Source: Lentisphaerota bacterium (GTDB taxonomy: Bacteria > Verrucomicrobiota > Kiritimatiellia > Kiritimatiellales > Pontiellaceae). Taken from it: a stretch of 48,683 nt of DNA. The notes beneath the pieces were generated by a model. The model did no database searches. It saw only the letters and a list, made by a program, of their open reading frames with translations, and had not been told where the DNA came from. Shown here piece after piece: positions 19,570-26,470 of this stretch (its first letter is position 1; each line of letters opens with the position of its first letter). The stretch lies in NCBI GenBank assembly GCA_012729265.1, contig JAAYDL010000227.1, forward strand, positions 1 through 48,683, written 5' to 3'. A program made the translations under genes and the position numbers.

Positions 19570-20939
19570 CTGAAAATAGCCGCACTGAATACAAAAGGGA
19601 ATTGACCGATTCGCTGGAAAAGGAAGTAGTCGCCTTTCTGAATGCCGGCGAGGGCGGCACCATTTATATCGGCATCGATCAGGACGGCAGAATTTTCGGT
19701 GTGGAATCCATCGACCAGACGCAGCTCATCATCAAGGATCGTCTAAAAAACAATATCCAGCCCTCCATCATGGGGCTGTTCGATATCGTCCACGAAACGC
19801 ACGACGGTGCAGGAGTTCTGCGGGTGGTCATCGCGGGCGGGCTGGAAAAGCCATACTTCCTCAAAAAATTCGGGATGACCGAAAAGGGTTGTTATCTGCG
19901 CATTGGTAGTGCGTGCGAGCCGATGCCGAAAGAGATGATCGAGACGCTCTACGGCAAACGGATTCGCAACACCATCGGCCGCATGGAATCCCCCCGCCGG
20001 GATCTCACCTTTGCTCAGCTCAAAATCTACTACGAAGCCCGTGGATTGCACCTGAATGCTAACTTCATGAAAAATCTGGAGTTGCTGACTCCCGAAGATC
20101 GACCCAACTATGCCGCTTATCTGCTGGCCGACGAAAACGGTTCGTCCTTGCAGATCGCCAAATATGCCGGAACCGATCGGGTGGATCTGATCGAAAACCG
20201 CGACTATGGCCGTTGCTCGCTCGTCAAAGCGCTTAAATCGGTACTGGATCGGGTCGATGTGGAAAACACCGTTTTCACCAAGATCGGTTATCCATTGCGG
20301 GAAGAGCGGGAACTCATCGACTCCGTGGCCATGCGAGAAGCGGTCATTAATGCCGTGGTGCACAACGACTATTCCTATGGCGCCGTTCCCAAGCTGGAAT
20401 TCTTTTCCGACAGGGCGGAAGTCACCTCCATGGGCGGCCTTCCCTATGGCGTGACCCAGGCCGACTTTTTCGGCGGATGTTCCGTGCCGCGCAATAAGGA
20501 GATTATGCGCGTTTTCCGCGACCTTGATATTGTCGAGCAGCTCGGCTCCGGCGTTCCGCGCATTCTCAAAGTCTATGGCAAAGACGCCTTCGAAATCCGC
20601 GACAGCTATCTACGCATCATTTTCTGGTTTGAACAGAAGGAAGGTGCTCCAATCGGTGGTGTAATAGGTGGTGCAATGGGTGGTGCAATAGGTGGTGCAA
20701 TGGGTGGTGCAATAGGTGGTGCAATGGGTGGTGCAGTCGAGTTGGCCGAACGGCAAAAAGAGATCGTTCAGCTGATTCTTACTGAACCGAAGGTAACCTA
20801 TCGGCAGATCGCGCAACGACTTGATATTAATGATTCTGCTGTAATTAAGCATATTAAAGCACTTCGGGAAAAAGGCGTCCTGAAGCGCATCGGCGGGACA
20901 CGCGGCCACTGGGAAGTCGTCGAGGAGAAAAAACCATGA
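19566..20939 (+). CDS. AlbA_2 (Schlafen-like) / HATPase / winged-helix protein with glycine-zipper repeat
   Basis: 457 residues, GTG start overlapping the hsdM stop (GTGA) and stop overlapping the hsdS ATG (ATGA). Residues 4-115 are an AlbA_2 domain ([19 protein letters not shown]). About 230-345 is the HATPase_c_4-like part with the N-box [14 protein letters not shown]. Residues 364-391 are seven GGxx tetrapeptides ([12 protein letters not shown] ...), from a 12-bp minisatellite. Residues 395-457 form a winged helix ([19 protein letters not shown]). Such proteins are common in RM and defence operons, where a role as transcriptional regulator is assumed but rarely shown. The hydrophobic GxxxG series may drive oligomerisation. 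Confidence 0.9.
20655..20738 (+). repeat. 12-bp coding minisatellite (seven units) in the AlbA_2 gene
   Basis: Seven contiguous 12-mers of the type GGTGGTGCAATA / GGTGGTGCAATG, alternating A and G at the last base, so a 24-bp higher-order unit. Unit 1 has GTA for GCA and unit 7 ends GTC. Each unit encodes Gly-Gly-x-x, so gain or loss keeps the frame. Confidence 0.97.
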
Positions 20940-22411
20940 CCGCCCGCTACAAGCCCTATCCTGAATACAAGCCTTCTGACGTTGAGTGGATCGGCGATGT
21001 GCCGGAGCATTGGTGGGTATTTGGGGGGAAGCGTATTTTTCGCCAGCGCATTGAGCGGGCTCAGGTAGACGATGAGCAGTTAGCGGCAACGCAACAATAT
21101 GGCGTTATCCCGCAAAGCCTGTACATGAAAGAAAATGGGCAAAAGGTCGTACTGGCTCTTAAAGGAACGGATAGCTTTCGACATGTTGAGGAGAATGACT
21201 TTGTTATCAGCCTAAGAAGCTTTCAGGGCGGCATTGAACATAGTGGTTATTCAGGCTGTGTGAGTCCTGCCTATACCGTTCTCGACGCGGTGAAGCAGAT
21301 AGACTTCAGGTATTATCGATATTTGCTCAAAAGCACTCCATACATCTGCGCTTTGCAGTCATCTACAGACAGCTTGCGGGAGGGGAAGTCGATAACCTAC
21401 GAGCAGTTCGGACAGATTTCCTTGCCATTACTGCCTATGGAAGAACAACACGCTATCGCGGCGTTTCTGGATCGGGAGACGGGGAAGATCGATCGGATGA
21501 TTGGGAAACAGGAGCGGATGATTGAACTGCTCAAAGAAAAGCGTCAGGCCGTCATCTCCAACGCCGTCACCAAAGGCATCGACCCTACCGCCCCCATGAA
21601 AGACTCAGGCATCGACCCTACCGCCCCCATGAAAGACTCAGGCATCGAATGGCTCGGCCAAATCCCTGAGCATTGGAAAGCGCTTCAACTACGTCATTGT
21701 CTTAACGGAATGGAACAAGGGAAGAGCCCTTCATGCGAAAACAGAATGACAGAAGAAGGAGAATGGGGGGTTTTGAAATCGGGGTGTGTAAATCGCGGAG
21801 AATTTAATCAAAACGAACACAAAGCACTTCCCTCTACAGCAGAACCATTTTCAGAATACGAAGTGAAAAGAGGTGATCTGCTGATGTCACGAGCCAGTGG
21901 CTCTCGTGATTTGATTGGCTCCGTTGGGTATGTTTCAGAGGTGAAGTCAAGATTGTTGCTGTCTGATAAAACTTTTCGGCTTAAAACCAAACCATTAGCT
22001 GACAAGCTATTCCTGTCACACGAAATGAGCTCACAGGTTGTGCGTAGACAAATCGAGTTAGCCATCAACGGAGCAGAGGGGTTGGCTAATAATATCACAC
22101 AGAGTTCGATCAGGAGTTTCTACATTGCGTTGCCACCTATCGACGAACAGAAGGAGATCGTTCAGTTTTTAGAAAGAGAAACCGCCAAGATCGACCACCT
22201 CATCGCGAAAGCGGAGCAGGCCATTGAATTGATGAAGGAACGGCGCACCGCCCTCATCTCGGCGGCAGTGACGGGTAAGATTGATGTGTCTACCTATGCG
22301 AGCACGCACGCAGGCAGGCGGGACGGTTCGAGTAATGCATATTGCGTAACGGATGAAGCACCGGAGATGATGGCGGCGGAGGAGCAAGCGGAATACAGGG
22401 TGAAAGAGTAG
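20936..22411 (+). CDS. hsdS: Type I restriction-modification specificity subunit
   Basis: 491 residues with two target-recognition halves. Each opens with a similar motif (EWIGDVPEHW near 17, EWLGQIPEHW near 237) and ends with a helical spacer (EEQHAIAAFLDRETGKID; DEQKEIVQFLERETAKID). The first half reads about 1-213, the second about 236-440. The central linker contains an exact tandem duplication of 11 residues (214-235, GIDPTAPMKDS twice). Linker repeat number is known in EcoR124I-type subunits to set the spacing between the two half-sites. The C-terminal tail of about 40 residues (SNAYCVTDEAPE) is matched by a decayed copy at 24461-24574. The start is coupled to the upstream gene by ATGA. 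Confidence 0.95.
   Translation: MTARYKPYPEYKPSDVEWIGDVPEHWWVFGGKRIFRQRIERAQVDDEQLAATQQYGVIPQSLYMKENGQKVVLALKGTDSFRHVEENDFVISLRSFQGGIEHSGYSGCVSPAYTVLDAVKQIDFRYYRYLLKSTPYICALQSSTDSLREGKSITYEQFGQISLPLLPMEEQHAIAAFLDRETGKIDRMIGKQERMIELLKEKRQAVISNAVTKGIDPTAPMKDSGIDPTAPMKDSGIEWLGQIPEHWKALQLRHCLNGMEQGKSPSCENRMTEEGEWGVLKSGCVNRGEFNQNEHKALPSTAEPFSEYEVKRGDLLMSRASGSRDLIGSVGYVSEVKSRLLLSDKTFRLKTKPLADKLFLSHEMSSQVVRRQIELAINGAEGLANNITQSSIRSFYIALPPIDEQKEIVQFLERETAKIDHLIAKAEQAIELMKERRTALISAAVTGKIDVSTYASTHAGRRDGSSNAYCVTDEAPEMMAAEEQAEYRVKE
21575..21640 (+). repeat. Perfect 33-bp tandem duplication in the hsdS linker
   Basis: Copies 21575-21607 and 21608-21640 are identical and encode the 11-residue unit GIDPTAPMKDS. 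The next bases begin a third partial copy (GGCATCGA), which is the natural continuation into the second half. Confidence 0.97.
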
Positions 22412-22422
22412 GAGACCAAGGG

Positions 22423-24036
22423 ATGAAAACAAAAGCTAAGAGCATGTATGCTGATCTGTTTGCAGAATTTAAGCATTTGCCGTTTCTGTTTATCGGGGCG
22501 GGAATTTCTCGGCGCTATTTGGGATTGCCCAACTGGAAAGGATTGTTGCGTCAATTTGCAGAGAAGGTATATCCCGATAATCCGTTGGCTCTGGAGGTGT
22601 TTTCTCGGTCGGAGGAGGGCCTGAATTGGCCGGAGGTTTCAAGCCGAATTGAGCAGGAATTTAACAATGTTTGGTTAACAAATAAGGCCTATCGGAGGGA
22701 TCGAGAGTTTTTTCAGGATCAAGTCAAACAAGGCGTATCGCCTTTCAAGCTGGCGGTGGCGCGGTTTTTTTCTGAAGCCGAAAAGCAGACTGCCGACGGT
22801 CATCTACTCGATGAGTTGTCCTGCCTGACCAATGTGGGAAAGCGGAGCATTGCGGGCGTGATCACGACCAATTACGATCAATTGATTGAAGAGGTGTTCA
22901 GCGGCTACAAGGTGTTTGTCGGACAGGAACAACTCTTGTTTTCGGAACCGCAAGGCATTGCCGAAGTGTATAAAATACACGGCTGTTGCACCCAGCCGGA
23001 AAGCATCGTCATCAACGAGAAAGACTATGAAGCCTTCAATAAGCGAAATGCCTATCTGGCGGCTAAACTGCTGACGGTCTTCATGGAGCATCCGATCATA
23101 TTTCTCGGCTACAGCATTTCTGATCCCAATGTTCAGGCGATCCTTAAGGCCATTGCGGATTGTCTGTCGCAGGAAAATCTGAGGCGGTTGAAAAAGCGGT
23201 TTATCTTCATCGAATACTCAGACTCTCCATTGGAAGTTCCGATTATTCGAGAACATACGATTAATTTTGATGGCGCGGGCCGCTCGTTGGAGATGACCCG
23301 GGTTGAATTACACGATTATCTTCCGCTTTATAGTGAGTTGTTGTCACGACGGTATGAATATAATCCGAAGCTGCTGCGCCAACTGAAGCGGGATATATAT
23401 CAGATGATCACCACCAATGAGCCGGTTGATCGTTTTCAAGTGATCGATATTGAAGATGACCAATTGGAAAACGTGAAGGTGCTGGCCGGGGTCGGAATCA
23501 AACAAGAGTCGGGACCAAACGGCGAGAGCGGACATCATATTCCCAATACGGCGGTGCTCTTTAGAGATGTTGTCTTTGATGATGGGGAGTTTGATCTTAA
23601 GTCGTTGGTTGAAGAAGCACTCGGGCATTTGTTAAAGCACAACTCATATAGCCTTCCGTTGCATAAATATATATCGGCATATGAAAAAGAATTTGGAGAA
23701 AAAGCACCATCTGATGTCTCAAATCATGCTAAGCATTCAATCGATGAGTTTCTCAGCCAAGGGCTTAAGACCCGCCGAAATTCTCATCCCATCAACTCGT
23801 TTGAGGAGTTAAAAAAATTATCTGAAAGTGATGAGAAAGTGATCGAGTCAATTCCCCTTCTCACAAACCTTGAAGCCTGCGAAGGCGAGTTGCAGGGTTT
23901 TCTATCGAGTTATATGGAGAAAAACCCGACCGCATTAACGGAATCGGGACAGGTACTAAAGACCAATTTGAAACGCGTAATCAAAATCTATGACTGGCTG
24001 AAATATGGAAAAGAAAAAGGCGCCCCAATCACCTAA
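22423..24036 (+). CDS. SIR2-like domain defence protein
   Basis: 537 residues. The N-terminal half is a SIR2_2-type NAD-binding fold: FIGAGIS (23-29), TTNYDQL (148-154), the catalytic-position His186 in KIHG, and FLGYSISDPNV. The C-terminal half (about 300-537) is not recognised and may be the sensor. SIR2-like proteins in defence islands usually deplete NAD on phage infection, causing abortive infection; here that is inference from fold and place. It begins 11 bases after hsdS with an AGGAG-type ribosome site, so it is in the hsdMS transcription unit. Its flanks carry hsdS-tail repeats, suggesting it was inserted between hsdS and hsdR. Confidence 0.85.
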   Translation: MKTKAKSMYADLFAEFKHLPFLFIGAGISRRYLGLPNWKGLLRQFAEKVYPDNPLALEVFSRSEEGLNWPEVSSRIEQEFNNVWLTNKAYRRDREFFQDQVKQGVSPFKLAVARFFSEAEKQTADGHLLDELSCLTNVGKRSIAGVITTNYDQLIEEVFSGYKVFVGQEQLLFSEPQGIAEVYKIHGCCTQPESIVINEKDYEAFNKRNAYLAAKLLTVFMEHPIIFLGYSISDPNVQAILKAIADCLSQENLRRLKKRFIFIEYSDSPLEVPIIREHTINFDGAGRSLEMTRVELHDYLPLYSELLSRRYEYNPKLLRQLKRDIYQMITTNEPVDRFQVIDIEDDQLENVKVLAGVGIKQESGPNGESGHHIPNTAVLFRDVVFDDGEFDLKSLVEEALGHLLKHNSYSLPLHKYISAYEKEFGEKAPSDVSNHAKHSIDEFLSQGLKTRRNSHPINSFEELKKLSESDEKVIESIPLLTNLEACEGELQGFLSSYMEKNPTALTESGQVLKTNLKRVIKIYDWLKYGKEKGAPIT

Positions 24037-24037
24037 T

Positions 24038-24136
24038 CAGAGAGCGAACCCAAAGGAACACCGTTCCGACACCAGCTTGGACGCCTTTTGTTGCGTTTGC
24101 ACCTGTCCAGAGAGCGAACCTAGGGAACACCGTTCC
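24038..24136. repeat. Two copies of a 29/30-bp repeat containing a GGAAC-ACC-GTTCC palindrome
   Basis: Copy 1 (24038-24067) and copy 2 (24108-24136) share CAGAGAGCGAACC, then 3-4 variable bases, then GGAACACCGTTCC, a 5-bp inverted repeat with loop ACC. The palindromes start 69 bp apart. They lie directly after the SIR2 stop and could be regulator sites or terminator-like hairpins. Confidence 0.8.
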
Positions 24137-24175
24137 AGACTTCCAGCGCTTAAAACTGGGGTGGAACCTATACCG

Positions 24176-24212
24176 CATTGCGGCATAAAACAAGAAAATT
24201 AACGGAATGAAA
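24176..24212 (+). repeat. Direct repeat R1, first copy
   Basis: About 37 bp (CATTGCGG ... AAAACAAGAAAATTAaCGGAAT) that recurs at 26431-26467 just before hsdR with about four differences. Confidence 0.8.
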
Positions 24213-24306
24213 AACGGGAAGCAGTCGCTCTGGCCCCTTATCGGCACTGGCAATTCATTCCCAAGGAGCATGTTTATGATGAGACGAAAACCAAAAGGGC
24301 AAAAAA

Positions 24307-24370
24307 ATAACCCCGCCTTGCCTACGATGTATCTGACGCGGCGCGTTAGACTTCGGCTTGGTAGGGTCTG
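24307..24370 (+). repeat. Direct repeat R2, first copy (64 bp)
   Basis: 64 bp starting ATAACCCCGCCTTGCC and ending AGGGTCTG; the copy at 26351-26414 differs at one base. It contains a small hairpin TCTGACGC-GGC-GCGTTAGA. The two copies bracket the ImmA/IrrE-PIN pair. Confidence 0.92.
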
Positions 24371-24421
24371 ATGGAAAGATAGCTGATTGAGACTATGAGT
24401 CAAACCAAAATCCATATTGAA

Positions 24422-24574
24422 ATGAGAAACAGCAGTTCAGAAGGAATGGTGCGTGTCTCTGCGTCGGTGACGGGCAAGATTGATGTGCGGGGTGTAATGA
24501 GTAATGCGTATTGCGTAACGGATGAAGCACCGGAGCTGATGGCGGAAAAGGAGCTGGCGGAGTACAGGGCGTAA
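24422..24574 (+). pseudogene. Decayed second copy of the hsdS 3' end
   Basis: From 24461 the frame reads VTGKIDV, then SNAYCVTDEAPELMA and ends LAEYRA-stop, matching the last 40 or so residues of HsdS (VTGKIDV, SNAYCVTDEAPEMMA, QAEYRVKE; 22262-22411). The body of a specificity subunit is absent. It shows that an hsdS tail once lay here too, either from duplication accompanying insertion of the SIR2 gene or from an ancestral second hsdS. Confidence 0.8.
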
Positions 24575-24606
24575 AGGGTGACAAGTAACCTAATCACAAA
24601 AAAGGC

Positions 24607-24639
24607 TTGAACCTGCGCAGTGTAAAGTTATGTTTACAC
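24607..24639 (+). promoter_or_regulatory. Promoter with overlapping operator for the ImmA/IrrE-PIN operon
   Basis: TTGAAC (24607-24612) and TATGTT (24629-24634), 16 bp apart, fit a sigma-70 promoter. A perfect inverted repeat GTGTAAA-N6-TTTACAC (24620-24639) covers the -10, the layout expected for autorepression by the helix-turn-helix protein encoded immediately downstream. Confidence 0.6.
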
Positions 24640-24658
24640 AGATGTGTGGAGGTACAGC

Positions 24659-25741
24659 ATGAAGTGGGATGGGAACAAATTAAAATCCGCTTGTGAAGCG
24701 CAGGGGTTTTCGGTTAGCGGACTGGCGGAGGCGTTGTCGGTTACTCGTCCAACGGTCTACAAGTGGTTTGAGGATCAGGTGCCCAAAGGACATCATCTGT
24801 TAAAACTGTGCGGCTTGCTGGATGTTGCTCCGGACAGTCTGTTTGAACAGGAAGAATCAGCAGTAACGGTTCCTGTGCATCGGGCGCGTTCTAATGCAAG
24901 AATCACTAATGAACGGAGACAACGCTCCCATGAATTGGCCGAGTCGTATGTCCCGCTTTTTAATGACGTGCGAGCGGTCGATGTATTATCGGTAATTCGT
25001 ACGACGGGATTTGATGAAGAGAATGTGCAAGAGGCTGCGCTTAAACTCCGTAGGCTGGCAGAAATTCCCGACAAGGTTCCCTGTAGCTATAAACATGCCT
25101 TCCATTTGTTGGAAAAGCTGGGGTGCTATACCATCTTTGTACCGCTCCCCGACGAAATTAAAAGCTCGGCCTTTTTCTCGAAAATTCACGGACATCGAGT
25201 GGTGTTTGTGAACCGCTACTCTAACGTTCTTGATCTGGTATTCTATCTTTTACATGAGTCGGTTCATGCGGCTTTTGATGAGCAGGAAATTTCGGCAGAA
25301 CTGGAGACTTTTTGTGATTCAGTGGCCAGTGCGGTTCAGTTCCCCGCAGAGTATATCCATCTGACCAAAGAGCTACTGGAATCATTGCCTTCGACTCAGC
25401 AAAAGAGACTGATTAAAAAGCTGGCAGAAGAAAACGGCCATGCGACCTATGGGCTAACAAAGCAGCTGTTTCCTTCTGATAAATCGCGACATCGTTCTGC
25501 GGCGCAAACCGACTGTGCATTGCGCAAGAAATATCCCACACTTGATGAACTCTTTTTCAGCAAGACTGAAAGTGCGCATTTTCTGGCGCTCTATCATCAG
25601 TTAAGTCCACAATATCTAAGGTTGATTGCTTCCGCATCCGGGCAGTTCTCTGCTCGAAGGATTGGGGAGTTGATGGGACTGGAGAGCGAGTTGGATGCCT
25701 CGCTGGTGAAAGAGGAACTTGCGCAATACATGGAGGCGTAG
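24659..25741 (+). CDS. Xre-type helix-turn-helix / ImmA-IrrE zinc metallopeptidase regulator (putative antitoxin)
   Basis: 360 residues from the ATG at 24659, with GGAGG 6 bases upstream; the GTG at 24644 would overlap that site. Residues 5-65 are an Xre helix-turn-helix (SVSGLAEALSVTRPTVYKWF). About 130-240 is an ImmA/IrrE-like domain with H199-E200-S-V-H203 as zinc and catalytic ligands. In this family the protease domain senses or responds to stress and relieves repression by the DNA-binding part. The next gene starts directly after its stop and encodes a PIN-like protein; such pairs are considered toxin-antitoxin modules. The palindrome over its own promoter supports autoregulation. Confidence 0.88.
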   Translation: MKWDGNKLKSACEAQGFSVSGLAEALSVTRPTVYKWFEDQVPKGHHLLKLCGLLDVAPDSLFEQEESAVTVPVHRARSNARITNERRQRSHELAESYVPLFNDVRAVDVLSVIRTTGFDEENVQEAALKLRRLAEIPDKVPCSYKHAFHLLEKLGCYTIFVPLPDEIKSSAFFSKIHGHRVVFVNRYSNVLDLVFYLLHESVHAAFDEQEISAELETFCDSVASAVQFPAEYIHLTKELLESLPSTQQKRLIKKLAEENGHATYGLTKQLFPSDKSRHRSAAQTDCALRKKYPTLDELFFSKTESAHFLALYHQLSPQYLRLIASASGQFSARRIGELMGLESELDASLVKEELAQYMEA

Positions 25742-26311
25742 ATGTTTATCCTTTGCGATACCTGCGTACTTCTCATGCTTTTACGGATCGCCCCAGACAT
25801 GCTTACAGATGAGCGGTATAATTGCGTGGTTCCATCGCTTGTGCGGGACGAACTCTTCAGGACGCAAAAATTCAAAGATAAATATCCATGGCGAACGCGC
25901 TATAAATCTCAGGTCGTAACGTTACCCGCATCATTGGCACAAACAGATGAGTACCTTCGTATGCTTCAGACGGTTGACCTGCTGGTTTCCTCCTGTCGGA
26001 ATGAACGAACCGGAAGACGATATGGGTTGAGCGGAGTCGATAAGAGACTTGCAGCACTTGTGATTGCAAACGAGTATCAGTCTTCAACAGGCGATTCCGA
26101 TTTGCGGGACTTCCTTTTTCAGGAGTTTGAAATACCCAATATTTCGCCATTGGAAATCATCAACGATTGGTTGGCGCGTGAACTGATTAAGTGGGATGAT
26201 GACAGACAGGCTGTTCTTGAAGATTGGAAGCGTTGCAACGAACACCCTCAGCCGAAAGAACACATTAAAAACTTTGAAGTAATCACCGGCAGGGCGTACC
26301 CTGCTTACTGA
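25742..26311 (+). CDS. PIN-like domain protein, putative toxin nuclease
   Basis: 189 residues starting at the base after the regulator stop. The N-terminus FILCDTCVLLML has the first acidic position of a PIN fold; RDELF, a central region with GVDKRLAALVIANE and TGDSDLRDFL supply the other conserved acidic positions in PIN order. PIN proteins are metal-dependent RNases; with a Xre/ImmA partner it is probably the toxin of a pair. The assignment rests on motif order only, since no close family was recognised. The C-terminal 60 residues are not assigned. Confidence 0.65.
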   Translation: MFILCDTCVLLMLLRIAPDMLTDERYNCVVPSLVRDELFRTQKFKDKYPWRTRYKSQVVTLPASLAQTDEYLRMLQTVDLLVSSCRNERTGRRYGLSGVDKRLAALVIANEYQSSTGDSDLRDFLFQEFEIPNISPLEIINDWLARELIKWDDDRQAVLEDWKRCNEHPQPKEHIKNFEVITGRAYPAY

Positions 26312-26350
26312 TTTTTGTTCCATTAATCCCATCAGGATCAGTGGGAACAG

Positions 26351-26414
26351 ATAACCCCGCCTTGCCTACGATGTATCTGACGCGGCGCGTTAGACTTCGG
26401 CTTGGCAGGGTCTG
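26351..26414 (+). repeat. Direct repeat R2, second copy
   Basis: 63 of 64 bases identical to 24307-24370; lies 39 bases after the PIN-like gene stop. Confidence 0.92.
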
Positions 26415-26430
26415 GGGGTAAGGCAGTCCT

Positions 26431-26467
26431 CATTGCGGACTAAAACAAGAAAATTACCGGAATAGAA
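26431..26467 (+). repeat. Direct repeat R1, second copy, in the hsdR leader
   Basis: Matches 24176-24212 with about four differences; it ends 3 bases before the hsdR ATG, so it is probably the original hsdR leader and the 24.2 kb copy the derived one. Order is R1-R2 at the left and R2-R1 at the right. Confidence 0.8.
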
Positions 26468-26470
26468 ATT

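Larger units (their letters stand above)
24037..24658. other. Gene-poor interval of repeats and remnants between the SIR2 gene and the ImmA/IrrE gene
   Basis: About 620 bases. It contains two copies of a palindrome-bearing repeat (24038-24067, 24108-24136), the first copies of the R1 and R2 direct repeats (24176-24212, 24307-24370), a decayed hsdS tail (24422-24574) and the promoter-operator of the next gene. A 54-codon reading frame from 24207 crosses R1 and R2; it shows no family likeness and is not called. Confidence 0.7.

Noticed and set aside
24307-24370. Integron attC site (GCGTTAGAC beside a small hairpin)
   Set aside because: The stem is only 8 bp, no paired R''/L'' boxes are seen, and no integron integrase is present.
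24207-24371. A 54-codon frame crossing R1 and R2
   Set aside because: It only reads through repeats; the frame is not preserved at the second repeat locus, and no family likeness is seen.
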